This document shows, piece after piece, positions 9,148-17,956 of a stretch of DNA of 47,931 bases. A program made the position numbers and the translations under genes. Every line of letters begins with the position of its first letter. Positions within the stretch are counted from its first letter, which is position 1. Source of the DNA: Oscillospiraceae bacterium (GTDB taxonomy: Bacteria > Bacillota > Clostridia > Oscillospirales > Acutalibacteraceae); NCBI GenBank assembly GCA_031269595.1, contig JAISYX010000048.1, positions 1 through 47,931 on the forward strand. Reading direction: 5' to 3'. Under the pieces are notes generated by a model. That model was not told the DNA's origin. It was given only the letters and a program-made list of their open reading frames with translations, and ran no database searches.

Positions 9148-12100
9148 TTAAATCCTCGCAATATCTATAACACTAAGTGTGGTTGCCTCTGCTTTTTCAA
9201 GGCTGGAGATAAGCGCAGTTGCCGTATCCAGCGAGGTTAAGCAGGGCACAGAGCACTCCACAGCGTTGCGGCGAATAAGGAAGCCGTCCCTGTTGTGGGC
9301 AAAGCCCTTTGTGGGCGTGTTGATAATCAAATCAAGCTGTGCGCCTAAGATAAGGTCTATCAGGTTAGGCGAGCCCTCTTCTATTTTAAGCACAGAGATT
9401 GCGGGCACGCCCTTGCTCTCCAGCAAATCGGCTGTGCCTTTGGTGGAGTAGATGGTGTAACCAAGCTTGCTAAACCTCTCGGCTATGTTCAAAACCTCCG
9501 ATTTGTCGCTGTCCTTGACTGTTATGGCAATCTTTTTGGTGTTGGGTAAACGCACTCCCGAGCCTATAAAGGCCTTAATCAGAGCCTCCTCAAAGCTGTA
9601 AGCTATGCCCAAAACCTCGCCAGTGGACTTCATCTCCGGCCCTAAGCTAATCTCTGCACCGTAGAGCTTTTCAAAGGAGAACACGGGCATTTTTATGGCT
9701 ATAGTTTCCTTTTCAGGCTGCAAGCCGTATTCATAGCCTAGGTCTGTAATTTTCTCACCAAACAGGCAGCGTGTGGCTAAATCCACAATGGGAATGCCGG
9801 TAATCTTGCTGATATAAGGCACTGTACGGGAGGAGCGGGGGTTGGCCTCTATGATATAAACCTCATCATCCTTGACTATAAACTGTATGTTGATCATACC
9901 CTTAATATCAAGGGCAAGGCAGAGATTCCTTGTGTGTGCCACTATCTTCTTTTGAATGGCCTTGTTGACTGTCTGTGCGGGATACACAGAGATAGAGTCG
10001 CCTGAGTGCACGCCCGCTCTTTCAATGTGCTCCATAATGCCAGGGATAAGGATGTCCGTGCCGTCGCAGATTGCGTCAACCTCAACCTCCTGACCCATGA
10101 TGTACTTGTCCACAAGAATTGGGTGGTCCTGCTGTATCCTGTTGATTATGCCTATGTATTCGTCTATCTCTGCATCAGAGAAGGCTATGTGCATGCCCTG
10201 ACCGCCCAGCACATAGGAGGGGCGCACCAGCACAGGGTAGCCAATCTCGTTGGCGGCCTTGATAGCCTCGTCGCAGGTGTAAACGGTTTGACCCTCAGCC
10301 CTTGGAATAGCGCATTGGTTAAGGATTTGGTCAAACAGCTCCCTGTCCTCGGCCTTGTCCATATTTTCGGCAGAGGTGCCCAGAATAGGCACGCCCATCT
10401 CATGCAAGGCCTTGCACAGCTTTATTGCAGTCTGTCCGCCAAACTGAACCACAGCACCATAGGGCTTTTCCAGCTCGACTATATTGCGCACATCCTCAGG
10501 GGTAAGAGGCTCAAAATAGAGTTTATCGGAGATGTCAAAGTCCGTTGAGACTGTCTCGGGGTTGTTGTTGACTATAATGGTCTCATAACCGGCGTCACGC
10601 AGAGCCCAGACACAGTGCACAGAGCAGTAGTCAAACTCTATGCCCTGACCTATCCTTATAGGCCCTGAGCCTATAACAAGCACCTTCTTTTTATCAGATG
10701 CAGGGTCAACCTCGTTCTCACTCTCATAGCAGGAGTAGTAGTATGGAGTTTCGGCGGCAAATTCGGCGGCGCAGGTATCAACCATTTTAAAGCCCGGAAT
10801 TATCCCGTTCTCTATGCGCAGGCTGCGAATTTCCTCCTCACCTTTGCCAACAAGCTTGGCTATGTCGCCGTCGGTAAAGCCCAGCAGCTTTGCACGGCGG
10901 AGAGCTTCTGTGTTAAAGTTGTTTAGAATAAGCTGCTCTGTCTCAACTATAGATTTAATTTTGTCAATAAACCATATGTCTATTTGGGTGATTTCGTTTA
11001 TTTTATCTATGCTGTAGCCACGACGAAGAGCCTCGGCTATAACAAATATGCGCCTGTCGTCCACCCGCTTGAGGAACTCGGCAATCTGCTCGTCGCTGTA
11101 GGCCATGATTTCAGGTATGCGCATACTGGTCATGTTTTGCTCAAGGGAGCGTATAGACTTCATAAGTGCAGATTCAAAGTTGATTCCTATGCCCATAACC
11201 TCGCCCGTGGCCTTCATTTGAGTGCCCAGCTTGCGTGTGGCGTACACGAACTTATCAAAGGGCCAGCGTGGGAACTTAACCACACAATAATCTATTGAGG
11301 GCTCAAAGCAGGCATAGGTCTTGCGTGTGATTGCGTTGAGTATCTCATCCAGATTATAGCCCAGAGCAATTTTTGCGGCAACCTTTGCAATGGGGTAGCC
11401 CGTGGCCTTAGAGGCCAGAGCAGAGGAACGGCTTACACGGGGGTTAACCTCAATGACAGCGTATTCAAAGCTTGTGGGATGCAGTGCAAACTGCACGTTG
11501 CAGCCGCCTGTTATCTCAAGCTCATCTATTATGGCAAAGGCGGCACTGCGCAGCATTTGGTGCTCTTTATCGGCCAGAGTTTGGGTTGGCGCAACCACTA
11601 TTGAATCTCCTGTGTGCACGCCCACGGGGTCAAGGTTTTCCATGTTACAAACAGATATGCAGCAGCCGTTGGCGTCACGCATAACCTCGTATTCTATCTC
11701 TTTCCAGCCGCCTATGTAACGCTCTATAAGAGCCTCGCCTACACGGCTTACATGCAGGCCGTGGCTGCAAATCTCCTGTAGCTCAGTTTGGTCGTAGGCT
11801 ATGCCGCCGCCTGTTCCGCCTAAGGTAAAGGCAGGGCGCACAACCACAGGATAGCCAATGCTCTCGGCAAATTCCACCGCCGCCCTAACACTGTTAACAA
11901 CCGTGCTTGTGGCGCAGGGCAGACCTATACGCTCAAGAGCGTCTTTAAAATCCTGCCTGTCCTCTGCCATGCGTATGGTCTCGGCTGTTGTACCTATCAT
12001 GCGCACATTGTGCTCATCCAAAAAGCCTGATTCCTCCAGCTCCACAGCCAGATTAAGGGCATTCTGCCCGCCCAGAGTGGGGAGGATAGAATCGGGATTC

Positions 12101-12342
12101 TCTTGTAATATAACCTTTTTAACGGTGTCTGTTGTAAGAGGCTCTATGTAAACTCTGTCGGCTATCATTTTATCTGTCATGATAGTTGCGGGGTTGGAGT
12201 TTATCAGCACTACCTCTACACCCTCCTCGTGCAGGGCACGGCAGGCCTGAGTTCCCGCATAGTCAAACTCGGCGGCCTGACCTATAATTATAGGCCCCGA
12301 GCCTAAAACAATAACCTTTTTAATGCTTAAATCCCTTGGCAT
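9148..12342 (-). CDS. carB: Carbamoyl-phosphate synthase large chain
   Basis: Makes carbamoyl phosphate from bicarbonate, ammonia (channelled from CarA) and two ATP, feeding pyrimidine and arginine synthesis. At 1064 residues it has the normal two-fold architecture: two ATP-grasp synthetase halves, each opening with a 'VLVIGSGPI-x-IGQ-x-EFDY' type segment (near residues 10 and 560), an oligomerisation linker, and a C-terminal MGS-like allosteric domain containing 'SKGTADLLESKG' and 'GFLIRRNAVE'. The ATG overlaps the carA stop by one base (TAATG), indicating translational coupling. It ends 14 nt from the bidirectional terminator shared with spoVS. Confidence 0.98.
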   Translation of the reverse strand: MPRDLSIKKVIVLGSGPIIIGQAAEFDYAGTQACRALHEEGVEVVLINSNPATIMTDKMIADRVYIEPLTTDTVKKVILQENPDSILPTLGGQNALNLAVELEESGFLDEHNVRMIGTTAETIRMAEDRQDFKDALERIGLPCATSTVVNSVRAAVEFAESIGYPVVVRPAFTLGGTGGGIAYDQTELQEICSHGLHVSRVGEALIERYIGGWKEIEYEVMRDANGCCISVCNMENLDPVGVHTGDSIVVAPTQTLADKEHQMLRSAAFAIIDELEITGGCNVQFALHPTSFEYAVIEVNPRVSRSSALASKATGYPIAKVAAKIALGYNLDEILNAITRKTYACFEPSIDYCVVKFPRWPFDKFVYATRKLGTQMKATGEVMGIGINFESALMKSIRSLEQNMTSMRIPEIMAYSDEQIAEFLKRVDDRRIFVIAEALRRGYSIDKINEITQIDIWFIDKIKSIVETEQLILNNFNTEALRRAKLLGFTDGDIAKLVGKGEEEIRSLRIENGIIPGFKMVDTCAAEFAAETPYYYSCYESENEVDPASDKKKVLVIGSGPIRIGQGIEFDYCSVHCVWALRDAGYETIIVNNNPETVSTDFDISDKLYFEPLTPEDVRNIVELEKPYGAVVQFGGQTAIKLCKALHEMGVPILGTSAENMDKAEDRELFDQILNQCAIPRAEGQTVYTCDEAIKAANEIGYPVLVRPSYVLGGQGMHIAFSDAEIDEYIGIINRIQQDHPILVDKYIMGQEVEVDAICDGTDILIPGIMEHIERAGVHSGDSISVYPAQTVNKAIQKKIVAHTRNLCLALDIKGMINIQFIVKDDEVYIIEANPRSSRTVPYISKITGIPIVDLATRCLFGEKITDLGYEYGLQPEKETIAIKMPVFSFEKLYGAEISLGPEMKSTGEVLGIAYSFEEALIKAFIGSGVRLPNTKKIAITVKDSDKSEVLNIAERFSKLGYTIYSTKGTADLLESKGVPAISVLKIEEGSPNLIDLILGAQLDLIINTPTKGFAHNRDGFLIRRNAVECSVPCLTSLDTATALISSLEKAEATTLSVIDIARI

Positions 12343-13421
12343 TATGCGTTCCCTCCTTCTATCATGCTCATAAATTCATCAAACAGATAACCTGTGCACA
12401 GCGGCCCCGGGGCTGCCTCGGGGTGGAACTGCACAGTAAACAGCTTGCCTGTTTTGTACCTGAGCCCCTCCACGCTGCCATCATTTACATTTATATGGCT
12501 TACCTCCGCAAGCTCGGGGGAGACTGTCTTCTCATCCACCACATAGCCGTGGTTTTGAGAGGTGATTTTAACCTTGCCGTTTTTTAAGTCCTTAACAGGG
12601 TGATTTGCGCCCCTGTGCCCGTATTTTAGCTTATATGTATCAAATCCGCTTGCCAAAGCCACAAGCTGATGCCCAAGGCAGATGCCGAAGATGGGTATGC
12701 CTGAGGCTATGAGCTTTTTAATCTCCTCCACTATGGCAAGGCAGGCCTTTGGGTCTCCCGGGCCGTTAGAGAGCATGATTCCGTCGGGCTTGTCCGCTAT
12801 TATGTCCTCAGCCTTGGCGTTGTAGGGGTATACTGTTACCTCGCAGTCCCTTTTAACAAGGGAGCGCGCAATGTTCTCCTTTGCGCCAAAATCCATTAGG
12901 GCTATCTTGGTGTTGTTGCCCTTGCCCAGCACATACTTTGAGTTGCGTGAAACTATGCTTACAACAGGGGGCTCGGCATAGCTGCTAATCTTTTCTAAGG
13001 CAGAGGCTAAATTTGGCTCTGCGCCTTGGGTTATCATGCCGTACATTGTGCCTTTTTCACGCAGATGGCGGGTTAGCGCACGGGTATCTATGCCCTGAAT
13101 GCCCACCACGCCGTATTGCTTAAGGAAGGAATCCAAATCAATATCACGCCTGAAGTTGCTGTCTATGCGGTTTAGCTCACGCACAATATATGCGCTTAGC
13201 CAAGGACGCTCCGATTCCCTATCCTCATCGCAAAGCCCGTAGCTGCCTATAATGGGATAGGTCATAACCACGCCCTGAGCGGCATAGGAGGGGTCGGTTA
13301 AAAGCTCGGGATACCCAATCATGGAGGTGTTAAACACCACCTCGCAGAGTATCTCCTTTTCTGTTCCAAAGGCAGTGCCCTTGTAAACCTTGCCGTCTTC
13401 CAGTATTAAATAAGCATTCAT
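12342..13421 (-). CDS. carA: Carbamoyl-phosphate synthase small chain (glutaminase)
   Basis: Class I glutamine amidotransferase subunit supplying ammonia to CarB. At 359 aa it has an N-terminal CPSase small-chain domain and a C-terminal GATase with 'GICLGHQ' (nucleophile Cys near residue 245) and 'QFHPEA' (catalytic His). Downstream carB overlaps by one base. The start ATG at 13421 lacks a nearby SD. The only strong SD-like run (AAAGGAGA, 13478-13485 on this strand) lies 56 nt upstream, separated by a low-complexity TCTAAC/CTAAT array, and an in-frame TAA blocks any longer start. No PyrR or other known leader was recognised. Confidence 0.97.
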   Translation of the reverse strand: MNAYLILEDGKVYKGTAFGTEKEILCEVVFNTSMIGYPELLTDPSYAAQGVVMTYPIIGSYGLCDEDRESERPWLSAYIVRELNRIDSNFRRDIDLDSFLKQYGVVGIQGIDTRALTRHLREKGTMYGMITQGAEPNLASALEKISSYAEPPVVSIVSRNSKYVLGKGNNTKIALMDFGAKENIARSLVKRDCEVTVYPYNAKAEDIIADKPDGIMLSNGPGDPKACLAIVEEIKKLIASGIPIFGICLGHQLVALASGFDTYKLKYGHRGANHPVKDLKNGKVKITSQNHGYVVDEKTVSPELAEVSHINVNDGSVEGLRYKTGKLFTVQFHPEAAPGPLCTGYLFDEFMSMIEGGNA

Positions 13422-13519
13422 GCAGTTAGATAGTAGAGATTAGGTTTTAGATGTTAGAAACATTTAAAATAAAATCTCTCTCCTTTCGTGAATTTATGAA
13501 TTGAGGGTATTTGTTTTTT

Positions 13520-13596
13520 GTAGGGGCAGACCTATGTGTCTGCCCAGATTACCATAAAGTGCCCGTTTTTGGGCAGACACATAGGTCTGCCCCTAC
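13520..13596. repeat. 77-bp palindromic intergenic repeat, GTAGG-ended family (copy 1)
   Basis: Perfect 26-bp arms: left 13520-13545, right 13571-13596. The left arm opens GTAGGGGCAGACC and the arms enclose a 25-bp centre. Related full copies lie at 28345-28422, 35496-35572 and 38661-38766, with a half copy at 31359-31384. It lies between dapL and carA and has no coding capacity. It resembles a MITE or REP-type element; no transposase was seen in the window. Confidence 0.9.
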
Positions 13597-13601
13597 GCAC
13601 C

Positions 13602-13660
13602 CTTTAATTATTTGCGCAGCAAATCACCTTTAATTACGCATTACGCATTACGAATTATCC
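13602..13660. repeat. TTTGCGCAGCAAA module plus ATTACGC array
   Basis: The inverted TTTGC/GCAAA hairpin module at about 13608-13624 is followed by ATTACGC-type units (about 13633-13656). The array overlaps the last codons and stop of dapL. Confidence 0.6.
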
Positions 13661-14852
13661 TAGCAATAGCTTCCTTGGTGTTTTCAGTTGAGCCAAAGGC
13701 TGTAAGCCTAAAATAGTGCTCGCCGCTGGGGCCAAAGCCTGAGCCCGGGGTTCCAACCACTCCCACCTCGTTTAAGAGCTTATCAAAGAACTCCCAGGAG
13801 GTGAGCTTATTTGGCGTTTTAAGCCAGATATAAGGTGCGTTTATGCCGCCAAAGACATTCTCAAAGCCGGCAGAAATCAAGCCCTCACGGATTAATTTGG
13901 CATTGTTTAGGTAATAGGCTATAGTCCCCTTAATCTGCCGCTGACCCTCAGGGGTGTAAACAGCCGCCGCCGCCCTTTGTACTATATAGGGAGTGCCGTT
14001 AAACTTGGTGGATTGCCTTCTAAGCCATAGGCTGTTAAGTGAGACCTCACCGCATTTAAGCTCCTTGGGCACAACGGTGTAGCCGCAGCGTGTGCCTGTA
14101 AAGCCCGCTGTTTTAGAGAAGCTCCTAAACTCGATTGCGCAGCTCTTTGCGCCCTCGATTTCAAAGATGCTGTGGGGGATGTCCTCGGTTATAAAGGCCT
14201 CATAGGCGGAGTCATAGAGTATAACAGAGCCCTGTTCAATAGCAAAATCAACCCACTTTTTAAGCCCCTCATAGGTGATTGAAGCACCTGTGGGGTTGTT
14301 GGGGTAGCATAGATATATCAAATCGGCGTGCTCCTTGGGCAGTTCGGGAGAAAATCCGTTTTCAAGAGTGCAGGGCATGTATACTATGTTATCCCATTTA
14401 TCGTTTGAATAAGTGCCCGCACGGCCGGCCATTGCGTTGGTGTCTACATATACCGGATACACAGGGTCGCACACGGCCACCACATTATCTGTGCCAAAGA
14501 TGTCGCCTATATTGCCGCAGTCTGACTTTGCACCGTCGCTTACAAAAATTTCATCTGCTGCAATGTCCACGCCTCTGGAGTGATAATCGTGCTCTGCTAT
14601 TAAATTGCGCAGGAAGTCGTAGCCTCCGTCAGGGCCGTAGCCCTGAAAGGTCTCGGCAACGCCCATCTCGTCAACCGCATTGTGCAGGCTCTTGATAACC
14701 TCAGGTGCAAGCGGCTTTGTAACGTCGCCTATGCCAAGGCGTATGATAGAACGCTCGGGGTGAGCGGCCTGAAATTCGTTAACCCGCCGTGCAATATCCG
14801 CAAAGAGATAGCTCTTGGGCATTTTTAAAAAGTTTTCGTTAATTTTAAACAT
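13641..14852 (-). CDS. dapL: LL-diaminopimelate aminotransferase
   Basis: PLP enzyme that converts tetrahydrodipicolinate directly to LL-2,6-diaminopimelate, the one-step aminotransferase route to lysine and peptidoglycan DAP. Class I/II fold with '[12 protein letters not shown]' at the N-terminus, 'YPNNPTG', and the PLP lysine in '[15 protein letters not shown]' (about Lys247). Length (403 aa) is typical. ATG 14852 is chosen because GGAGG (14859-14863) sits 6 nt before it and touches the other ATG at 14858. It follows dapF by 22 nt, so dapF-dapL is an operon. The last codons (RNA-stop) lie inside an intergenic ATTACGC array, so the native 3' end may have been replaced. Confidence 0.96.
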   Translation of the reverse strand: MFKINENFLKMPKSYLFADIARRVNEFQAAHPERSIIRLGIGDVTKPLAPEVIKSLHNAVDEMGVAETFQGYGPDGGYDFLRNLIAEHDYHSRGVDIAADEIFVSDGAKSDCGNIGDIFGTDNVVAVCDPVYPVYVDTNAMAGRAGTYSNDKWDNIVYMPCTLENGFSPELPKEHADLIYLCYPNNPTGASITYEGLKKWVDFAIEQGSVILYDSAYEAFITEDIPHSIFEIEGAKSCAIEFRSFSKTAGFTGTRCGYTVVPKELKCGEVSLNSLWLRRQSTKFNGTPYIVQRAAAAVYTPEGQRQIKGTIAYYLNNAKLIREGLISAGFENVFGGINAPYIWLKTPNKLTSWEFFDKLLNEVGVVGTPGSGFGPSGEHYFRLTAFGSTENTKEAIARIIRNA

Positions 14853-14874
14853 TGTCATCCTCCTGTAATTATGA

Positions 14875-15705
14875 TTAAACTAGCTCTCCTTCAAAAACTG
14901 TTGTTGCAGAGCCTGTCATATAAACCTTGTTGTCTGCCTCGTTCCATTCAATCTCTAAATTGCCCCCCAGAAGTTGTACCTCTGCTGTGCGTTTGGCCTT
15001 TCCGTTAAGCACAGAGGCAACAAGAACAGCGCATGCGCCTGTGCCGCAGGCCATAGTCTCACCTGAGCCACGCTCCCAAACCCTCATTTTAAGGTGTTCA
15101 GAATCCAGCACCTGCACAAATTCTGTGTTTATTCTGTCGGGGAAGAGGTGGTAGTGCTCAAATTTAGGGCCTATCTGTTCTAAATTAAGCGCAGAGACAT
15201 CCTCAACATACACCACTGCATGGGGGTTGCCCATAGAAAGGCAGGTAAGATGGTAAATAGTGCCCTCCACCTCAATGGGCTGATTTATAAACTCCTCAAG
15301 CGTAGAATTAACAGGTATCTCACAGGACTTGAGTATGGGCGCACCCATGTTAACCCGCACAGTATCCACCTTGCCGCCTGAAACATTAAGCTTTAGGGTT
15401 TTAATGCCGCTAAGGGTTTCTACTGTGATAATATCCTTTTGAGTTAAGCCCTTATCGTATACATATTTGCCTACGCAGCGCACTCCGTTGCCGCACATTT
15501 TGCCCTCTGAGCCGTCTAAATTGTACATATGCATGTAAAAATCGGCATTTTTAGAAGGGCCTATTAAAATTATGCCGTCTCCTCCAACTCCCTTGCGCCT
15601 GTCGCTAAGCAGGATTGAGAGCTCGGCCGGATTTTCTACCTTTTCCTCAAATAGGTTAATGTAGATATAATCGTTGCCTATACCGTGCATTTTGGTAAAT
15701 TTCAT
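14875..15705 (-). CDS. dapF: Diaminopimelate epimerase
   Basis: Converts LL-DAP, the DapL product, to meso-DAP for peptidoglycan and lysine. PLP-independent two-base enzyme: catalytic cysteines Cys71 ('MCGNGVRC') and Cys220 ('ACGTGACAV') are both present, and the N-terminal 'HGIGNDY' motif is intact. The length (276 aa) is normal. ATG 15705 has AAGGAGAG about 11 nt upstream. A terminator-like hairpin lies in its leader (15733-15758, transcribed towards dapF), so transcripts arriving from the ANTAR gene may be attenuated. Pairing with dapL completes the two-step route. Confidence 0.97.
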   Translation of the reverse strand: MKFTKMHGIGNDYIYINLFEEKVENPAELSILLSDRRKGVGGDGIILIGPSKNADFYMHMYNLDGSEGKMCGNGVRCVGKYVYDKGLTQKDIITVETLSGIKTLKLNVSGGKVDTVRVNMGAPILKSCEIPVNSTLEEFINQPIEVEGTIYHLTCLSMGNPHAVVYVEDVSALNLEQIGPKFEHYHLFPDRINTEFVQVLDSEHLKMRVWERGSGETMACGTGACAVLVASVLNGKAKRTAEVQLLGGNLEIEWNEADNKVYMTGSATTVFEGELV

Positions 15706-15732
15706 TATGTCTCACTCTCCTTAACATAAAAA

Positions 15733-15758
15733 TAGGAATAGCAATTTTGCTATTCCTA
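15733..15758 (-). terminator. Terminator-like hairpin in the dapF leader
   Basis: TAGGAATAGCAA (15733-15744) mirrors TTGCTATTCCTA (15747-15758). Read on the minus strand the hairpin is followed by TTTTTA, so it can end transcripts coming from the ANTAR gene, 28 nt before the dapF start. It could be a plain terminator or an attenuator. Confidence 0.7.
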
Positions 15759-15842
15759 AAAATTTAATGGCTTAAAAAAGGGAACAAAAAGCCCCTGGAA
15801 CGGTGCGAGATGAATGTTTATGTCAGTTGTATGCTTCCTCAT
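15756..15842 (-). CDS. Possible 28-aa leader ORF upstream of dapF
   Basis: An ATG at 15842, preceded by GGTG, opens a 28-codon frame (MRKHTTDINI...). Its TAG stop lies at the first bases of the terminator-like hairpin. Position is suggestive of a leader peptide, but codons show no Lys or Thr run. The 17 nt around its start (TGGTGTTTTATAATGAG) are identical to those at the start of the antitoxin-like gene at 30972, although the rest of that gene's structured leader is missing here. It may not be translated. Confidence 0.22.
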   Translation of the reverse strand: MRKHTTDINIHLAPFQGLFVPFFKPLNF

Positions 15843-15868
15843 TATAAAACACCACTTTGCAATGTAAA

Positions 15869-16393
15869 TTAAATCTTGGCTTCCTTGATTATGCTCTCGG
15901 CCACCTTAGCCATGCTTAGGCCGCTGTTCATGCTCTTTTTTTGCAGCTGATTGTGCGCCTCTGCCTCGCTTAAGCCCGTGCTTATAAGCAGCTCCTTGGC
16001 TTGGAGTATTAACTCCTTGGCGTGGTCAGAGCGTTTTGGCACTGCACCGCTGCCGCATTCCAGCAAATGCCTTGTTTTTTGCAGGAACTCCTGCCTGTTA
16101 AGTGGCAAAAGCAGTGTGGTAACGCCCTTTTTGTGCGTATATAACTCCTGACCGCCGGAGGCTAACAGCAAAATTTCAAAGCTCTTGTTCAGCAAAGCTC
16201 TAAATTCGGCAATGGACATATCCGCAAAAAAGGAGGCCAGCACAACGCCGCCATCGGGCAGAGAGGCCGCCCTGCGCAGAGCCTCTTGAGCAGAGGAGCA
16301 CACACGCAGAACAGGCAAGCCTGAACCCAGCAGTACCTGCTTGAGCCTTAAGGCTGTATCGGAATTAATATGGGCAATTATGATACCACGCAT
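15869..16393 (-). CDS. ANTAR-domain RNA-binding regulator with degenerate receiver
   Basis: 174 aa. The C-terminal part (about 120-174) has the ANTAR signature: 'AKELLISTGLSEAEAH' followed by 'KKSMNSGLSMAKVAESII'. ANTAR domains bind paired hairpins in nascent RNA and prevent termination, as in AmiR and EutV. The N-terminal part (1-110) has receiver-like alternation, but the usual phospho-Asp strand reads 'GGVVLASFFADMS', so the acceptor Asp appears lost. It is therefore probably not driven by an ordinary kinase. It has its own promoter. The terminator-bearing dapF leader lies just downstream, but a paired ANTAR target was not clearly seen. Targets unknown. Confidence 0.85.
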   Translation of the reverse strand: MRGIIIAHINSDTALRLKQVLLGSGLPVLRVCSSAQEALRRAASLPDGGVVLASFFADMSIAEFRALLNKSFEILLLASGGQELYTHKKGVTTLLLPLNRQEFLQKTRHLLECGSGAVPKRSDHAKELILQAKELLISTGLSEAEAHNQLQKKSMNSGLSMAKVAESIIKEAKI

Positions 16394-16422
16394 ACACCCT
16401 CAACTGAACACAAGATTGCTTT

Positions 16423-16457
16423 CCTCTAATTTTATCTAAAATAGAGGCTCTTGTCAA
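16423..16457 (-). promoter_or_regulatory. Promoter for the ANTAR gene, overlapped by an inverted repeat
   Basis: On the minus strand: TTGACA (16452-16457), 17-bp spacer, TAAAAT (16429-16434). CCTCTA (16423-16428) and TAGAGG (16442-16447) form a near-perfect 25-bp palindrome covering the -10 box and most of the spacer, which looks like an operator. Confidence 0.7.
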
Positions 16458-16703
16458 TCGTTTTAACTTAATTTTTAAAAAGATTTAAAAATTTAAGGGT
16501 AGATGCGGCCTTTTTTTGTGCACTTCAAAAAAATTTTACATTCAAAAGTGTGCATTTTATCTTGTAAGATTGCATTTGCAGCAAAATGCTGATATACTTA
16601 AGCTACAGTTATAAAACAGCGGGTAACAGATTAAAAACAAAGAATACGAAAGGTCGCAGGAGGCTATACAAAAATCCTGTGCGTCACGTGGTGTTTAAAC
16701 TAT
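16458..16703 (+). other. Gene-free stretch with promoter and leader of the beta-lactamase-like gene
   Basis: The divergent region is AT-rich. A candidate promoter TTGCAT (16570-16575), 17 bp, TATACT (16593-16598) reads right. The leader at about 16649-16703 (GAAAGGTCGCAGG ... CCTGTGCG ... GTGGTGTTTAAA) loosely resembles the structured leaders at 43131, 44999 and 31047. Confidence 0.45.
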
Positions 16704-17903
16704 ATGGACAAGCCTATTACATTGCGAATAGTCTCTGCGCTGCTTGTTGTGCTTCTGCTTGCAGGCTGCAACGGTGCTTCAAGGAAGGGTACACCGTCTA
16801 AGCCTAAGCCTAAGCCTAAGCCCTTGGTTTTGGCCTCAAAGGCAGAGGAGCTAAACACAAAGCTTGACGAGGCAGCCAAAGCTGCGGGCTGTGTTGGTGC
16901 ATCTCTGGTGGCCTTTGAAAACGGAGAGATTACATACACGCACCATTACGGATACGCCAACAAGGCCAAAAAGCAAGCTCCTGACGACCAGACCCAATAC
17001 CGCATTGCCTCCCTCTCCAAGCTGGTAACAGCTGTTACCATAATGAAAATGGTAGATGGCGGCATAATCAATCTGGATGAGGACATAAGCACCTATCTTA
17101 AATATCAGGTGCGCAACCCCTCTCACAAGGACACTCCCATAACCATGCGAATGCTGCTCTCTCACAGCTCCTCTGTATTTGACGGGGACAGCTTTAATAA
17201 ATCCACGGGTCAGTACATGTCCAATAAAAAGCTTTTAACTGCAAAATCAAACTTTCAGGGCTATGAGCCGGGCAAGGGCTATGAATACAGCAACTTTGGC
17301 ATACAGGCGGCAGGAGCGGTTGCAGAGCTGGCCACTAACGCAAAATTCCATGATTATGCCCGTGAGAACATATTTAAGCCCATGGAAATAACAGCAGAGT
17401 ATCTTGCCTCAGAGCTTGAGGACAGCAGCCATATGGCTGTAATTTACAACCAAAACGGAGCGGTTTCACGCTCTGTTAAGCAGCAGCTTGGGCCAAAGAG
17501 ATTCCGCCCCTTAGGCGAGCTTCAGGGCGTTACACAGAGCTCCTTGACTATAACCCCCGGCGATTATGCCAAGATTATCATAATGCTTGTTAATGGCGGC
17601 GAATATAAGGGCACAAGGATATTGAGTGCAGAGAGTGCCGCAGAGATACTCAAAACACAGTATTCTGACGAGAAGGTTATCTATTGCCTTTGCGTACGCA
17701 AGAACAGCAAGCTTGTCGATGGAAGGGAGCTTTATCTGCATTCAGGCGAGGCCTTTGGCATACTCTCCGCCTTTGCCTTTGACGCAGAGAGCAAGAGCGG
17801 TGCGGTTGTGGTTACCAACGGGGCAAAAACAAAAAAGGATGAGGCCACAGGCTTGTTTACAGGGTGCAGGGATATGCTGGGCGGTATATTTGAGTATATC
17901 TAA
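16704..17903 (+). CDS. Beta-lactamase-family (class C-like) serine hydrolase lipoprotein
   Basis: Exported lipoprotein: a hydrophobic signal ends in lipobox LLAGC with Cys22, followed by a KPKPKPKP linker. The serine beta-lactamase/DD-peptidase fold is complete, with SxxK at Ser103-Lys106 ('SLSK'), YSN at 195-197 and a late 'HSGEAFG' in place of KTG. The length (399 aa) fits the class C/esterase/D-aminopeptidase group, whose members more often edit wall peptides or esters than destroy antibiotics. ATG 16704 has only a GGTG-type SD. It begins a plus-strand envelope block with capA and LCP genes. Substrate unknown. Confidence 0.87.
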   Translation: MDKPITLRIVSALLVVLLLAGCNGASRKGTPSKPKPKPKPLVLASKAEELNTKLDEAAKAAGCVGASLVAFENGEITYTHHYGYANKAKKQAPDDQTQYRIASLSKLVTAVTIMKMVDGGIINLDEDISTYLKYQVRNPSHKDTPITMRMLLSHSSSVFDGDSFNKSTGQYMSNKKLLTAKSNFQGYEPGKGYEYSNFGIQAAGAVAELATNAKFHDYARENIFKPMEITAEYLASELEDSSHMAVIYNQNGAVSRSVKQQLGPKRFRPLGELQGVTQSSLTITPGDYAKIIIMLVNGGEYKGTRILSAESAAEILKTQYSDEKVIYCLCVRKNSKLVDGRELYLHSGEAFGILSAFAFDAESKSGAVVVTNGAKTKKDEATGLFTGCRDMLGGIFEYI

Positions 17904-17956
17904 CTTAAACGTGAGACAAGCATATTAAAATTATATAGATTTAACAGGTGAAATTA

